Assembly (NCBI GenBank): GCA_030674185.1
Contig: CM060305.1
Span: 171,534,834 to 171,598,833 of the forward strand
Source: Monoplex corrugatus
Taxonomy: Eukaryota > Mollusca > Gastropoda > Littorinimorpha > Ranellidae
Reading direction: 5' to 3'
DNA length: 64,000 bases
Shown here: piece by piece, positions 1 through 10,430 of the stretch
How positions within the stretch are numbered: position 1 is the first letter of the stretch
Layout: each line of letters starts with the position of its first letter
Program-made: the position numbers and the translations under genes
The notes under the pieces: model-generated
The model's database searches: none
What the model was told of the DNA's origin: nothing
The model's input: the letters and a program-made list of their open reading frames with translations, nothing else

Positions 1-344
1 GAATACAAAATTTAAGTCTAATTATGGACAGTAAAGCATATATAAAAACGGGTCTAAGTTACCTAAAACTGTTTCCACGTATCTCATATCCCTGGAGCCA
101 ACATGCACTTAATACATGTATCCAACTGTCAATCCTAAGTACATAAGACTTTATCGAACACACGCAAATGAATGAACCAGCAAGGCAGAAAATAATAGGA
201 AGAAATGACAGAAAGTAAAGGAACAAGGCAGAAACAATGAGAGTGACAGAAAAGAGGAAATTCCCAGCACAGAATATCCAGAAGGTGAGGATACCATTTA
301 TACTGAAATCGGCCCCAGCATCCCCAGGGGTATGCTGAACTCTT
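1..344. other. No feature recognised
   Basis: I find no gene, RNA or clear repeat here. The open frames in this stretch are low-complexity shadows with no recognisable domain. Confidence 0.4.
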
Positions 345-515
345 GCACCTAATGATAAAACCAGGTTCTGTGTGCTGCATGTGCCCAGTGCATGGCAAGA
401 AAAAAACTTCCATGGCAACAAAAGATCTGCCTGAAAAATTTCTTTAGCAAAATCCATTTCCACACGTAAACAGAAATACATGCATACAGAAAAATAAAAC
501 AAGAAAAATATGGGT
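345..515 (+). mobile_element. SINE core fragment
   Basis: The stretch runs from 'GATAAAACCAGGTTCTGTG' through 'CCATGGCAACAAAAG' to 'TTAGCAAAATCC'. It has the same order of motifs as the - strand sequence at 30960-31120 (GATAAAC, GTTTGCAGCACGCAC, GCATGGCAATGAAGG, GACAAAATTC). That second copy also has a tRNA-like head, so both look like one tRNA-SINE family with a conserved central domain. No head or target duplication was found here, so this copy is a fragment. The family name is not certain. Confidence 0.5.
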
Positions 516-987
516 AGCGCTTTACAGAGATCGTGCACTCATCAACCATGACAAAATTTATAACACTGAGAACAACAATGATGATGAAATGATTCATATT
601 TTGAACATATTTTGGTCAAAACCTGTGCAGAGTATCTCAATCAATCATGTCTTGACTTCATGATCGAATGCGCACCAAGCGGGAGGTCCATGTCTACTGC
701 TGGCACACTTATGGCCATATCATCCACCATTTACCTCCTCACTAATATTAATAATGTGTTTGACTACAATGTCTACTGAGAAAATCTCAAACAAACAAAC
801 AAACAAACCCCCAAAATGACATCTATGACATTTATTCATTCATAATCCCAAAACTACATGGCTGACCCAAAAGTCTTGTCAGTTAGGCTGCCATTTCCGA
901 ACTGTCTACACAAAATATTTTCAATCTGTTTAGAAATTTAAAAAAAAACCAGCCTTTGCGGTATAAATATGCACAAAATTATAAAGA
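516..987. other. No feature recognised
   Basis: AT-rich sequence with a short CAAA repeat near 790-806. No coding potential, RNA gene or transposon end was recognised. Confidence 0.35.
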
Positions 988-2009
988 CGCCATCATCATC
1001 ACTATCCGTTTCCATCACCGTGGACGACGGTGGGAGCTCCACACTTTGTCACGAAGGATCACCAGGCGACACGGTCTCTGCTCCTGTGTATACCGTCATG
1101 AAGCCCCAGTTTGCAGGCTTCATTAATGTTGTCCCTGAAGGATTTTGCTGGCCTTCCTTGTTTTCTCTTTGCCTCAACTCTCCCCTGCAGGACTGATGTC
1201 ATCAAGTCAGTTCTTGTGTTTCTGTTCATGTGCCCAATATACTTCAGTTTTCTTTTTTTTTTTTTTGATCTCTGGGAGCATTTAATGTTGGACAGCTAAT
1301 TCCTTTAGCATGCTTTCATTGGTTCTTTTGTCTGTCCATTTTACTCTGAGAGGATGCCTGTAGAACCACATTTCTGCTGCATTTATTTCATTTTTGTAAT
1401 CTTTCTTCAAAGTCCAGGCTTCACATCCATACATGACAACAAGCCAAATCAAGCAGCTTAAAATTCTTTTTTCCAGTTTCATTTGTATGTCTCTGTCTTT
1501 TCATATGTTGTTAAACTGGACCATTTTTTACTTGGCCATGCCTATTCAGTATTCTTGATCTGATGTCCTTGCTGCAGGATCCTGCGTTGGATTTGACAGA
1601 GCCCAAGTACTTGAAGTTGTCCACGTTTTCCAGCTGTTTTATCTATTCGTATGCTCTGCTGTGGCTGGTTAGTTGATCCTTCTATGTGCATAACTTTGGT
1701 CTTTTTGGCATTCAGTTTCAGTCCTGCCTTGTGTCCTGCAGCATCCACTCGATATAGAAGTCTCCTCATACTTATGTCGTCTCCTGCTAATAGGGCAGTG
1801 TCATCAGCATATCTTAGGTTGGTGACATTCATTCCTCTATTTTCACTCCCATACCCTCTGCCTCTCTTTACTTGCTCTGTGGATATGATGAAGAGGTGGG
1901 GCGAGAGAATGCAACCTTGCCGGGCTCCTTTATTGATGTTGAAGAAGTCACAGTGCTCTCTGTTCCATCTAATTGTTGCCTGTTGCTCTTAGTAGAGAGA
2001 TGCTAAGAG
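988..2009 (-). mobile_element. RTE-type LINE, 3' half (copy A1)
   Basis: Read on the - strand, this encodes decayed pieces of a non-LTR reverse transcriptase. About 1832-1700 has the catalytic-region motif 'RYADDTALLAGDD'; about 1480-1285 has the C-terminal 'MYGCEAWTLKK' and 'WTDKRTNES' motifs typical of RTE/BovB-like elements. The copy at 39625-41250 is the same family and is less interrupted. Stops and frameshifts make this copy dead. The 3' end probably lies near 988-1000, where the + strand reads CATCATCATC (an ATG-type tail on the element strand). The element is interrupted at 2009 and resumes at 5839. Confidence 0.85.
2003..2009. repeat. Target-site duplication, left copy
   Basis: CTAAGAG directly abuts the left inverted repeat of the 3.8 kb transposon and recurs at 5839-5845. 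The uninterrupted relative at 40618-40632 reads GCTAAGAGTGAGATC with a single copy, giving an empty-site comparison. Confidence 0.85.
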
Positions 2010-2024
2010 TAGGTACCGGCAGCC
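2010..2024 (+). repeat. Left terminal inverted repeat
   Basis: Perfect 15-bp match to the reverse complement of 5824-5838. Similarity stops after this: the left end continues with AAAAAATAAA and the right arm with TCTCTTCAGC. Confidence 0.85.
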
Positions 2025-2586
2025 AAAAAATAAACTTCTGAAAAGGTTATCAACACTATATTTCTGAAAAGTACAAGAAAAAATAAGCACAATGCAAAAA
2101 AAAAAAGTAAGTCTCTAGCTGTTGTAGGTCCAAAGATAACACCACTTTAAAAACAGCAGTTTACGTACGTTTTCGCCAATTGTGAAATGTAGCAAGTTTG
2201 CAGGAACCTAAGTTTTCCAGAAGTCCTCAGACAGAGAATGTCATTCCTGATTTTTAATTCTTAACAACATAAACTACATAAAAAAGCAAGCACACAAGCA
2301 GATCTGTTCATACATTTACACAGCAGTGCTGCAAACTTCATAAATATACCATTCTGTCAATATTTGAAATTGCACGACAAGCCATTTTTGCACCCCCATT
2401 ACACAAAAATAAGAAGACAGAATTGGCTAGAGTTGACTTTTTCTCAGAAACAATATTATTGTATGAAACTTAAATTTTGGGGAGCAGCGTAAAGTGACAA
2501 AGTCATGAGTTATATGGCTCCAAAAATGGCAAAATATCTCATTTGAACAATGGAAAAAGCACAGTTCACATATCAGACCAAATTAA

Positions 2587-2900
2587 AACGCACATATTTC
2601 ACTTATTTTTTGATGGATTTCCTTGAAATTTTGCATGTGAATCAAATAGAAAGCTACGAGCAAATTATTTACAAGCTTAATTATATTCAAGATGTAAGAT
2701 ATTTTGTATGCATTTGCACCCAAATAATGTGAGTGCCCATGAGTCGGGCCAACTTAAAACAGACATAACTCACATTATGTCTTGATGGAATCTCCTGAAA
2801 TTTTGCATGTGAATCAATTACAAAGCTACAGTCTCACTCTTTACAAGCAAATGTTGCTAATATACGAGATTTTAAGATCTGGTATGCATGTACTGATTTC
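2587..2900 (+). repeat. Diverged tandem duplication, ~165 bp unit
   Basis: Two adjacent units share 'GAAATTTTGCATGTGAATCAA', then 'AAAGCTAC' and 'TTTACAAGC' in the same order, about 165 bp apart. This is an internal structure of the TIR transposon. It has no coding signature, and the small open frame over the first unit is not convincing. Confidence 0.55.
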
Positions 2901-3741
2901 GTCTGAAACAATGTGATCCACAGATGACTTTGTATCATACTAGCACAGAAAGACATCCTTCTCAATAACATAATGAAACTAACATGTGTAACAGCAGAAG
3001 ACACATGCCTGGCAATGCAGTATATGACTTACAGCCATTTCCATACTCATTCCTAAAGTTTATCAATAAGTTATTTTCATCAGTTATTTCGCAGTAACAT
3101 GCATCTTCCCATATCCACAGACAAAGAAATTTTCAATGTCTGGTCTATCCACTGAAAATCTCTCCATTTCTTTCAAAACTGTCTCAGTTTTTGTCTTCAG
3201 ATTTAGCCCCTGAGGTGATGATTAATCAGTGTTACTAATTTTTGAAACAAAAGCCGTGTTCTCGTCCCGCGACTTATTACACTCAGTTCTCAACAGTTTT
3301 AACTGTAGAAGTAGTTACTTTATTAGTGACAGTCTGCTGTTGAAGTTTTGGTGGCAGTGATGGTTAATTTCATCCACAAAAAAATCATGATTGCCTTGAA
3401 AACAAAAAGAAATGAAATCCGAATTTTTTCTCAAGCATTTTCTTTAATTTGTGCCAGCTATTACATTTGAGAGTAAAGTATTCTTATATTGTGCCATTAG
3501 AAAGGCTCATTGGACTTTGTGGAGCTATGTGTCCATGTTTGCCTGATGCTATATAGTGTTCTCATAATGTGTGTGTGCATGCATGCGCGCGTGTGTGACT
3601 GTGCAAAACGGCAATTTGCTGTTTCTTTGCGATGATAAACATTGTCGAATATGATCCGATAGACGACAAGCACTCGCCCACCAACTTCCGGTTTGAATTT
3701 CTTGCCGAGTACTAGCACAAATATTATGATTTCGATGTATT

Positions 3742-3789
3742 AACCTTTTCGCAACGCACCGGCTGCCGGGAGCCGGTGCCAAAAAGGTT
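3742..3789. repeat. GC-rich hairpin inside the TIR element
   Basis: GCACCGGCT (3756-3764) and AGCCGGTGC (3771-3779) are perfect 9-bp arms around a 6-base loop. AACCTTTT and AAAAAGGTT outside them can extend the stem. The AT-rich surroundings make the GC-rich stem stand out. Function unknown. Confidence 0.6.
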
Positions 3790-4138
3790 CTTCCTGACGC
3801 ATCACACCCCCAGTGCCGGTAAGGCGTCTGTTCCCCACAGAAGCACCGGCCATACAGTGCCAGTCAAGTTTTGAAAAATTCTGACAGCTTTCACTGTAAA
3901 GAATATCCAAAACAACTACCAGTACTGTTTAGCAGAAAGTTTTAGCAAAGGGACAGAGTCTGTTTAGTTGGTGTAGCTTTACAGTTGATGCTTTGACTGA
4001 TAACGGAATAAAGTGACCCCCTGACCAGGAAATTCCAATGCCATGTGTTAAGTCTGCACTATCTTCCTTGATAAACTGTTTGCTGGGTACTCCTGTTGGA
4101 ATTCAGGAGTTATTATAAACTTTACCATCTAAGTTGAC

Positions 4139-4312
<174 letters not shown>

Positions 4313-5823
4313 TTCAAAGGTTCCTTTAGACTTCAGTACAGCACAGTACAGTTACTACTGGGACGTGAGCTTGCATTTGGGTTATATTCTGTGACCTACG
4401 TTGTTATTGTCGTAGCAGTGCCTAGTATAAGTGTTGGAAGTTCTTATTTGAAAATAGTATGCTCGCAAAGATCACGTTTTGAGCTTTCTGGTAATATCAA
4501 ATACTTTGCCATCAATCATTCTTTAGTAGCTGTAAAATAAAATAGAAAAGTAGTAAAAACGGTGCGTCAGCAGGGAAGAAAAGAAACACCAACGGCCCGG
4601 AGGCTGGGAACTTGCCGGGGTGCGCACTGGCTGTCTTGAAAGAATTAAACAAAATTCCATCGTATTCATTATATACCAGCAATATAAACACCTTTGGAAA
4701 GCAGTCGCTTCACACAGTTTTATTTCTACTAGTTCCAGGTCACTTAAAAAAAAATCCCTTGTCGATAAAACATCAAACCGGAGATCGTACTTTCTATTCT
4801 TTGCTTATGCACGCTATACCTGCCACGGATTTATTTTTAAAATCTTTCTAAATAAAGAGAAACATAAAAAAATAATTCACTGAATCAAACTTCTAAGTCA
4901 ATTTTCATGAAAAATCAGTCGATGTTTACAACATTTGTCCTTCAGCTTGACGATCACAGGTAGAAATTCGTTGACTGGACGAGGTTCCCATATGCTAAAA
5001 TGGCAGATCACGGGTACTCGCCCTCCGAAGGCTCGCGCACACCCTGTAAACGTCACATCTCATAGTTCTATACACGGTTGGATTCAGCAAAAAATAAGCT
5101 ATTTACGCATCCGCGGAAACGATCTGACTTATCAAGTAGGTCCTTAGATATCCTTCTTCAAAGTTTGCCAATATTCCGATCTTTACAAGACTAACAAACT
5201 AATAATCTTATAAAATAAATATTATACGGGAAAGGACAGGATTTCAACCTGTCAACTGTACTAATTTGCATGAAGGTAGTCCTGTGTGACCCATATAACT
5301 TAAGTTGCCGTTAACCAGTCACCCCAAGCACTGCTGTGAGCCAGTCGCCATTACACAGGCAATCCATTCAAGCAACAATGTGTTTAATGGGGGAAAAAAA
5401 TGATGGGGGCGTTGCCCCCAGAAGCTGAAGCTTTTTAGTCTAGTAAATGGAAATTTAACCACCTCTGGTGAAAGATAAATCAAGTATTTTAATAGAAGAA
5501 AAAAAAGGGCACAAGCATTGTTAACAATGAACAAAACATGCAAATACTTCCCTTCACGGATATCCGCGAATTCGCGGACATTTGGATTGCCTGATTACAT
5601 CACACGCGGTGAAACTTCGTCAGTCAGTGCGGGGTTTTTTTTTGCGCAGATTTTCGTATGGGTGCATTTATAACAAAAACAAACAGCACAGATCGATAGA
5701 GGAAAGACCAGTCTTTATCTTCATGATAACAACTTTGTCATTCATGTTCATCTGCAAGAATATTTGACTGATAAACGTGCAATTTTTCAACTGACTGACA
5801 AAATTCCCGCATTGCTGAAGAGA

Positions 5824-5838
5824 GGCTGCCGGTACCTA
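5824..5838 (-). repeat. Right terminal inverted repeat
   Basis: GGCTGCCGGTACCTA, the exact inverse of the left terminal repeat, followed at once by the second CTAAGAG (5839-5845). Confidence 0.85.
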
Positions 5839-6108
5839 CTAAGAGTGAGATCAGGTGTCTTGAGAAGCCCATTGTTGACATGGTTGTGAACAAGTGGTTG
5901 GGTATAACACTGTCGAATGCTTTGCTGTAATCTATAAAAGTGATGTAGGCTTCTGTTTCAGTGTTCCTGATATTCTCTATTAGTATTTGTAGTACAAACA
6001 GCATGTGTGTTGTTCCTCTGTTTGTTCTATAACCTGCCTGGCAGTCTGAGAGCTCTTCTTCCACTTTGATTTTCATTCTGTTTAAAATAATAATGAGCAG
6101 GATTTTGC
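5839..6108 (-). mobile_element. RTE-type LINE, 5' part (copy A1 continued)
   Basis: The - strand encodes 'SDCQAGYRTNRGTTHMLFVL', then 'ITFIDYSKAFDSV' and 'MSTMGFSRHLISLL', the middle of an RTE reverse transcriptase. It continues directly from the fragment ending at 2009; the uninterrupted order is seen at 40620-40880. Homology to that copy stops near 6108, so the element is 5'-truncated. No intact gene remains. Confidence 0.85.
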
Positions 6109-6138
6109 CATATCCAGTTTAACTGAATGACTTCACTG

Positions 6139-6222
6139 AAAACATGACAAATTACTGTGCATCTAAAACATGGATCCTACCATAGTGCAAAACATGACAA
6201 ATTACTGTGCATCTAAAACATG
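6139..6222 (+). repeat. 50-bp minisatellite, left part
   Basis: About 1.7 units containing 'AACATGACAAATTACTGTG' and 'CATCTAAAACATGG'. The same array continues at 9935-10141. The LINE between them was inserted into the array. Confidence 0.9.
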
Positions 6223-6231
6223 GGTAGAAAG

Positions 6232-6374
6232 AAACTCTAGGGAGAGCTAGACAACAGAAGGTCTTCAGAGAAGTAACCCCCTTTAGACAAGTGTTTCGGC
6301 CCTGAATTCCTTACACTCTCGGGGGGCCGGGCCACATCCAGGTCATGACTCCTGGATGCCCTTCTGCTGTTGTC

Positions 6375-6410
<36 letters not shown>

Positions 6411-6500
6411 CCCACGCCGGGGATCGAACCTGGGCGATTCTGCGATTCTGCGCTTCAGAACTGCGGTACGCGGTTTTACCAATGTGCTAACGGGGCACAC
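6232..6500 (-). mobile_element. tRNA-derived SINE-like 3' end
   Basis: On the - strand a tRNA-like head runs from about 6500 to 6412, with a box A-like 'TTAGCACATTGG' and a box B 'GGTTCGATCCC'. An A-tract of over 30 follows, then a core with 'AGTCATGACCTGGATGTGGC' and 'GGGCCGAAACACTTG'. The same core and box B occur in the SINE at 27640-27915. The head starts only about 17 bases after the LINE stop codon, and its end coincides with the LINE/minisatellite junction. It is either a SINE fused to the LINE tail or the LINE's own 3' UTR from which the SINE was derived. Confidence 0.7.
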
Positions 6501-6516
6501 ATCATCTGTAGGGAAT

Positions 6517-9500
6517 TTAATCCTTATGAAGTTCACTTTTTTGGTTCCTCCTTGCCCAGATCCAGCTTGAGCTCCTTTCTGCTGCCTCTGCCATCGCTTT
6601 AAGGGCTCTAGTCCTCTTCTTCCCAGAAATGGCGAGTTGTTTCATGAGATCATAAGCGGAGGTGCTCACAAACCCTCTTGCCCCGACCTCTATGGCGAAG
6701 ATTTTGACCCGCAGACCTGCTTTCTTCAGGGTGCTGGCAAGACCGGCGTATTTTTCGGTCTTGTAGATATGTGCTTCTTCCATTCTGCTTTCGTATGGCA
6801 CAGTGAGTTCTATCAGAATCACTTGTTTCGAGGAGTCAGAGTGGAGAGCGATGTCTGGTCTCATGCCTGTCTTGCTGATGACATCTGGGTAATTTCTCCA
6901 CTCTGGGAGGTCTGCTGTACACTCCCAGTCGACTGCTCCATCCAGAAGACCCTTTGGCAATGTGCTGGTTGTCATAGCCCTTTCGGGCCAGACCTGTTTC
7001 CCTCCTGCTTTGTAGAACGTTGTCATAGCAATTGGTGCGTTTGGGGTCATGGTTTTTTCGCTAACCACATCTGTGATCACTTTCAGAACTTGGTTGTGCC
7101 TCCATGTATACCTTCCTTGGGCTAGCGCTACTTTGCAAGAGCTTAGGACATGTTCCACTGTTTGTTTCTTCTGACAGAGCGGACATGCTGGGTCGTCTGC
7201 TTTCCCCCATTTCACTAAGTTTGCATTCGAGGGGAGCAGGTCATATACAGATCTGAGGAGGAAGCTTATCCTTAGAGGAGCCATGTGCCACATATCGTTC
7301 CAGCTGAGACTTCTTTGGAGTGCACTGTCCCATGTTGTCCATTGCCCCTGTTGACCTTGCTGGACTGCCTTCTGCACTCTTTTGACATCTTCTTCTTCCT
7401 TCAACTCCTGTATGATCATGTCTCTTTTTTCCTTCCCTTTGGCTTTGGACCACCACTGCATTTTTGTTGCTCCCAGTCCCTGTCTGTTGGTTTGCGTGTG
7501 TCCAATTATTTCTTTGATGCTGAGGTTTCTCTTGGCATTGTTTACAGCCTCTTGGACTTTCCACTTTCTGCCAGTTCTCAGCTTTGGATGAACTGCTCTC
7601 ACGATATTGTCCTCCGATTCCTCCAGCATGCTCAACAGTCTTGCTTTTCCAACTTTGTATTCCTCCACTATGGATTTCAGAGGTAGCTTCAGCATTGCTT
7701 GACGACAGTAGAATGCAACATCAGTGAGACCAGGTGGGACACCGAGCCATTTTCTTGTGTATTTGTTGATTTTGGCTTCCATTGCTTCGACTGTGCTGGT
7801 GCAAATGTCATAGATTAGCAGTGGCCACAGCAGCTTTGGTATCAGCATGAACTGTAGACACCAGACTTTGTATTTGCCTGGCAGTCCGCAGTTATCTATT
7901 TTCTTCAGGCCTTCTTCTGCTGCTTGCTTGGTTTCACATCCCCTTTGTGTGTCTTTCAGGGAGTCATCATACCATCTTCCGAGACTTTTTACTGGCTCTT
8001 CTGTGACAGTGGGGATGGCTTGGTTGGCTACCATGAATTTGACTGAATCTGCCACTTTTCCTTTTCGCAGTGAGAGACTTCGGGATTTCTTAGGTTTGAA
8101 CCTCATTCTTGAAGAGGCCACCAGCTCATCCAGCTGCTTTAAGATTTGGTGTGTCTCTTCCTCATCCGTGGACAAGACTGTTGTGTCATCCATGAAAGCT
8201 TTCAGAGGAGGCATCTGGTATCCATCTCCCAGATTCACTGGACCTGAACTCTTCATTGCAGCTTTCAAGATGACTTCCATTGCCAACACGAACAGTATGG
8301 GAGAGATTGCACAGCCCATTGCAATGCCCACCTCTAGGTCTATCCAGTCCGTGGTGTATTCTTTGGTAGAGAACCGCATTGAGAACCCTTGGAAATACTT
8401 CCTCAGCATTGTTCGGATGTTTTCTGGGATGTGATACATTTCAAGAGCCAGCTGGATCATATCGTGTGGAACTGATCCATATGCATTCGCCAGATCAAGC
8501 CAAACTATGTCAATGTCTCTCTTCTCTGTTCTTGCTTTTTGGATGGCATCCCAAATCAACGTGGCATGTTCCAAGCATCCAGGCATTCCTGGTATGCCTC
8601 CCTTTTGGACTGACATATCCAGATACTTGTTTTCAGTCAGGTATTTTGTCAATCTTGCTGCCATAACAGAGAAGAAGATTTTCCCCTCGACGTTCAGAAG
8701 TGATATTGGCCTGAACTGATTGATGCTGCTGGAGTTCTGCTCCTTCGGAATGTACACTCCTTCAGCTCTCATCCATTGGTCGCTGATCTTCTGGTTCCTC
8801 CATGCTGATCGAATCATCTTGTGGAGCCACTCGAGCACTTTTGGGCATTTCTTGTAGAGCAGGTATGGTATTCCGTTTGGTCCAGGTGCTGACTTGGCTC
8901 TGGCTTTCTTTACTACGTTCTTCACTTCATCCAGTGTTGGTGGTTTGTTATTGAATTTTCCTTCCCGCGCTGCGGGCCAAACCAGATTTTGGATTTCAAG
9001 TGGTGCCTCGCGCTGAGAATCGGAATATGTTTCCCTGAGATGCTGCTCTAGGGTTTCCTTGCCCACTGTGAGAGTCCCTGATTTGGGTTGTTCAAACAGC
9101 TTTCTTGCAAAGTCAAAGGGATCTTTGAAGAAACGATCTTGAGTCTTCTTCTTTTTGCTCTTTCTTCGCCTTGCTGATTCCACTTTGCTGAGAGCATTGT
9201 GTTTGGCCTTCAGATCTTTCCAGAGTTCCAGGAGCCCTTGCTTCTCGAATTCTGAGGCAGTTTTCATTCGCTTTTTAAGCTTCCTTTTCTCCCTCCGGAT
9301 GCTCTCCATCTGTTGCTGTCTTCTGGATTTCTGGGGAGGCGTTTTTGTCTTTGGCTGCTTCACTCCATAAGTGTCCCTGCAGATAGAGTATATGATGTCT
9401 CCGTATGTGTCAAGTTTGTGTTCCAGCGTACTGTTCCCTATTAGCGCATTCAGCTTAAGGACAAGTTCCTCATCTAATTTCTCCCATTGTTCTTTTGCAC

Positions 9501-9591
9501 CGGCAGGCGGCAAATTGAGTTTTCCACGTTTTGGCGTTAAGAGCTTGTGCAAAATCCGCATCAGAACCGTCAGCGTGGATGTCCTTGGCAC
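6517..9591 (-). CDS. Reverse transcriptase / restriction-like endonuclease of R2-group LINE
   Basis: An open frame of about 1024 codons. Around residues 205-500 is the reverse transcriptase: 'RPISLLNVEGK', 'VWLDLANAYGSVPH' and the catalytic 'AFMDD' at about 465-469, with FMDD in place of the common YADD. A zinc knuckle CxxC-x7-H-x4-C sits at about 803-819. The endonuclease has 'RPDIAL' (D at about 913) and 'ILIELTVP' (E at about 928), then a lysine-containing 'KTEKYAG'. The frame begins with GTG, so the true start is upstream: translation probably runs in from the zinc-finger frame (9470-9766), and a frameshift near 9520-9590 now separates them. The product would nick target DNA and prime cDNA synthesis. 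Confidence 0.9.
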   Translation of the reverse strand: MPRTSTLTVLMRILHKLLTPKRGKLNLPPAGAKEQWEKLDEELVLKLNALIGNSTLEHKLDTYGDIIYSICRDTYGVKQPKTKTPPQKSRRQQQMESIRREKRKLKKRMKTASEFEKQGLLELWKDLKAKHNALSKVESARRRKSKKKKTQDRFFKDPFDFARKLFEQPKSGTLTVGKETLEQHLRETYSDSQREAPLEIQNLVWPAAREGKFNNKPPTLDEVKNVVKKARAKSAPGPNGIPYLLYKKCPKVLEWLHKMIRSAWRNQKISDQWMRAEGVYIPKEQNSSSINQFRPISLLNVEGKIFFSVMAARLTKYLTENKYLDMSVQKGGIPGMPGCLEHATLIWDAIQKARTEKRDIDIVWLDLANAYGSVPHDMIQLALEMYHIPENIRTMLRKYFQGFSMRFSTKEYTTDWIDLEVGIAMGCAISPILFVLAMEVILKAAMKSSGPVNLGDGYQMPPLKAFMDDTTVLSTDEEETHQILKQLDELVASSRMRFKPKKSRSLSLRKGKVADSVKFMVANQAIPTVTEEPVKSLGRWYDDSLKDTQRGCETKQAAEEGLKKIDNCGLPGKYKVWCLQFMLIPKLLWPLLIYDICTSTVEAMEAKINKYTRKWLGVPPGLTDVAFYCRQAMLKLPLKSIVEEYKVGKARLLSMLEESEDNIVRAVHPKLRTGRKWKVQEAVNNAKRNLSIKEIIGHTQTNRQGLGATKMQWWSKAKGKEKRDMIIQELKEEEDVKRVQKAVQQGQQGQWTTWDSALQRSLSWNDMWHMAPLRISFLLRSVYDLLPSNANLVKWGKADDPACPLCQKKQTVEHVLSSCKVALAQGRYTWRHNQVLKVITDVVSEKTMTPNAPIAMTTFYKAGGKQVWPERAMTTSTLPKGLLDGAVDWECTADLPEWRNYPDVISKTGMRPDIALHSDSSKQVILIELTVPYESRMEEAHIYKTEKYAGLASTLKKAGLRVKIFAIEVGARGFVSTSAYDLMKQLAISGKKRTRALKAMAEAAERSSSWIWARRNQKSELHKD

Positions 9592-9766
9592 TATGGTTTA
9601 ATTCCTGGCCTTGGTCATCCAACGTCTCACCTGCTATCGCAGTGCGCTGCTGCTGGTTCGTATGTGTCTTCAAACAGCCCATTTTTGTCCTGTGGATCTT
9701 CATGCCGCGTTTGGTGGTGAATCTCCTTCCACACGCACACGGAAATTCCAACTGGTCATCAATCAT
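9470..9766 (-). CDS. N-terminal zinc-finger segment of the R2-group LINE
   Basis: The frame opens at an ATG at 9766 and encodes a single zinc finger of the form C-x-C...H-x4-C ('FPCACGRRFTTKRGMKIHRT'), as found at the N terminus of R2-type proteins, where it binds target DNA. It runs out of frame near the start of the reverse transcriptase frame, so a single indel probably split one protein in two. The same frame stays open upstream to about 9878 without an ATG. A separate 37-codon frame (9876-9763) ends in an ATGA overlap with this start. That could be a leader ORF or chance. Confidence 0.7.
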   Translation of the reverse strand: MIDDQLEFPCACGRRFTTKRGMKIHRTKMGCLKTHTNQQQRTAIAGETLDDQGQELNHSAKDIHADGSDADFAQALNAKTWKTQFAACRCKRTMGEIR

Positions 9767-9934
9767 GGTCCGTTGTGCGTTTCCAGTCGTGATGGAGTCA
9801 GTGCCGATGGATTCATCATTCTCTCCCCCTTTCGGTGAATCCTGGGAGCATCTTTCATTTGGAAAACTCGTGGCATGTTATCAAAGGCAAGGTGGGAAGC
9901 CAACCCACAAAGCCCGCAGATCTAGTCTTTCCTA

Positions 9935-10141
9935 CCATAGTGCAAAACATGACAAATTACTGTGCATCTAAAACATGGATCCTACCATAGTGCAAAACAT
10001 GACAAATTACTGTGCATCTAAAACATGGATCCTACCATAGTGCAAAACATGACAAATTACTGTACATCTAAAACATGGATCCTACCATAGTACAAAACAT
10101 GACAAATTACTGTGCATCTAAAACATGGACTCTACCATAGT
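9935..10141 (+). repeat. 50-bp minisatellite, right part
   Basis: About four units containing 'CCTACCATAGTGCAAAACAT' and 'GACAAATTACTGTGCATC'. It is continuous with 6139-6222 once the LINE is removed. Confidence 0.95.
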
Positions 10142-10430
10142 GCAGCTCAAATGCTGTCTTCACAAGCTTGAACTTGAAGGCAGTCTGATCAAAATTCACG
10201 CCAATTTGACAGTTGTAATGGACAGAAGTGTAAGTCATAAAGGACAGTTTGCCACTGGACTGAAAGTTTCAAATGAGGAAAAAATGACCTGAAAGAGAAA
10301 TACCGCTGTGGACTTGAAGTAAGGCCCAGAGCAAACCGTTCAGCTTGCGAAGTGAGCATATGAAATGAGATTGAGTGGCACTTACGGTGCTTCCTATGGC
10401 TCAGTTGAATGGATCTTGGAATATAATCTT

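Larger units (their letters stand above)
6223..9934 (-). mobile_element. R2-group (Hero/NeSL-like) LINE, nearly full length
   Basis: A - strand non-LTR retrotransposon lies inside a 50-bp minisatellite. In order it has a short 5' leader, an N-terminal zinc-finger segment, a reverse transcriptase, a CCHC zinc knuckle and a C-terminal PD-(D/E)xK restriction-like endonuclease, the layout of R2, NeSL and Hero elements. A tRNA-like/SINE segment with an A-rich tract forms the 3' end. The long reading frame is unbroken over 3 kb, unlike its decayed neighbours, so the insertion is probably recent. Assignment to Hero rather than NeSL rests on remembered motif similarity and would need a phylogeny. Confidence 0.85.

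Noticed and set aside
6412..6500. A possible genuine tRNA gene on the - strand
   Set aside because: Box A and box B are present, but the sequence runs into an A-tract and a core shared with a second SINE. The acceptor stem does not pair convincingly. It is SINE-derived.
6637..9370. Several + strand frames of 70-195 codons
   Set aside because: They are antisense shadows of the intact - strand LINE frame and show no domains.
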